Below the pieces are notes generated by a model. That model ran no database searches. It worked only from the letters and a program-made list of their open reading frames with translations, and was not told the DNA's origin. A program made the translations under genes and the position numbers. A stretch of DNA of 6,136 nucleotides from Acidobacteriota bacterium. Its GTDB lineage: Bacteria > Acidobacteriota > Terriglobia > Terriglobales > Acidobacteriaceae. The DNA lies in contig JAJZDO010000198.1 of the NCBI GenBank assembly GCA_021805955.1, positions 1-6,136 on the forward strand, in the 5' to 3' direction. Of the stretch, positions 5,415 through 6,136 are shown one piece after another; the first letter of the stretch is position 1; every line of letters begins with the position of its first letter.

Positions 5415-6136
5415 TCATGGCAGCGCGGCCAGGAAAGCATTCATGTCGCGAAATACATCCGCCTCGTTCGATTTGAAGACGAAATGATTGGCATCTGGCA
5501 ATAGGATTACATGAGCGGATGGTATGCCAGCCTGGAATGCCTTCTCCTGCGCGGTTGTGCGGTCACGATCCATGGCCTCTGCTGCTGCGCGGGCGGCGGG
5601 ATCATTCTTGAACATGGAGCCAAAATTATGAGGATCGGCAAAGATGGCGAGGACCGGGCATTTGATTTGGGTGTACTTCTCCTGACCTCTGAGGATTGCC
5701 AGACCAATCGGTGGCATCTGCGGCGGCTTCGATGAAGACGTTCCCGGCTTTGGCTCGGGAAGCGATTGGAGTTGCTTCTGGAGTGTATGGAGGTCTTTCT
5801 CAAATTGCGGAAGATTTGTTTGCAAAAGTTCCTGAACCAGGGGCTTGATTTCGCGCGGTCCCGCTCCGGACATCAGTTGATCCAGTTTTTTCTTTAGTTC
5901 CACTGAGTCGATGAACAGGTCTCCCCGCGAAGCGTTGTAATATGCATAGGAATAGCCCGCATCGAGGTAGATCAGTCCTGCGACCTTATCCGGATAGCGG
6001 CTTCCGATGAAGCTCAACTCTTCCCCGGCAATGGAGTGCCCGACGAGTACAGGTTGTTTGAGCTTGAGCGCGTCAATCACTGCCAACACGTCGTCTCCCA
6101 AGCGATTTGCCGAGTAGTTTCCGTTGACTGGTGCCG
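5415..6136 (-). CDS. Alpha/beta-hydrolase fold protein, N-terminus outside the window
   Basis: The frame stays open to the window end, giving 239 visible residues; the true start lies beyond it. The catalytic triad is apparent: nucleophile Ser34 (visible numbering) in the elbow VGHSIAGEE, acid Asp167 in CPVLAIFADPHNF and His217 in LPDANHFVF. The strand-turn RYPDKVAGLIYLDAGYSYA (46-64) is typical of the fold. A cap region follows (about 70-150) with a Pro/Ser/Lys-rich stretch, PEPKPGTSSSKPPQMPP (126-142). The missing part should hold the oxyanion-hole strand (HG motif) and possibly a signal peptide. A TTG at 6101 is in frame, but a start there would delete the strand before the visible core, and the upstream PVNGNYSANRLGDDV also reads like family sequence. 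The substrate is unknown; esterase- or epoxide-hydrolase-like enzymes share this layout. Confidence 0.88.
   Translation of the reverse strand, partial: APVNGNYSANRLGDDVLAVIDALKLKQPVLVGHSIAGEELSFIGSRYPDKVAGLIYLDAGYSYAYYNASRGDLFIDSVELKKKLDQLMSGAGPREIKPLVQELLQTNLPQFEKDLHTLQKQLQSLPEPKPGTSSSKPPQMPPIGLAILRGQEKYTQIKCPVLAIFADPHNFGSMFKNDPAARAAAEAMDRDRTTAQEKAFQAGIPSAHVILLPDANHFVFKSNEADVFRDMNAFLAALP

Overview
The window is a moderately G+C-rich bacterial chromosome segment. All seven recognisable genes lie on the minus strand, so transcription runs from high to low coordinates. The protein repertoire suggests an acidobacterium (Terriglobia-like). The reasons are a bacterial-type pyruvoyl-dependent arginine decarboxylase, exported proteins of little-known families, and a short palindromic repeat inside a gene whose peptide (VPQVSNLRPG) I associate with acidobacterial proteins. 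This is an inference from memory; there is no rRNA or other marker here.

In transcription order the layout is as follows. (1) 6136-5415 is the C-terminal part of an alpha/beta hydrolase, cut by the window end. (2) 5260-4421 is a secreted, helix-rich YfdX-like protein, followed by a strong intrinsic terminator at 4388-4361. (3) 4153-3413 is a secreted protein that looks like an outer-membrane beta-barrel. (4) 3336-2494 is an OppF/DppF-type ABC ATPase carrying an apparent 19-residue in-frame insertion built around a perfect 10-bp inverted repeat. (5) 2334-1777 is a pyruvoyl-dependent arginine decarboxylase with a TTG start. (6) 1693-782 is N-carbamoylputrescine amidase. (7) 775 to the window edge is agmatine deiminase, with its C-terminus missing.

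Genes 5-7 form a coherent biosynthetic unit: arginine to agmatine (PvlArgDC), agmatine to N-carbamoylputrescine (AguA), and N-carbamoylputrescine to putrescine (AguB). This is a complete arginine-to-putrescine route. Its first enzyme is the self-processing pyruvoyl type rather than the usual PLP-dependent SpeA. The aguB and aguA genes are nearly contiguous (6 bases apart). pdaD and aguB are separated by 83 bases that hold a stable hairpin, which pairs well only in the minus-strand RNA.

The upstream genes do not obviously belong to that pathway. The ABC ATPase has no permease or binding protein beside it. No RNA genes, CRISPR arrays, transposases or attachment sites were seen. No intergenic stretch exceeds 300 bases; the longest, 4154-4420, contains the terminator and an A+T-rich leader without a convincing promoter.
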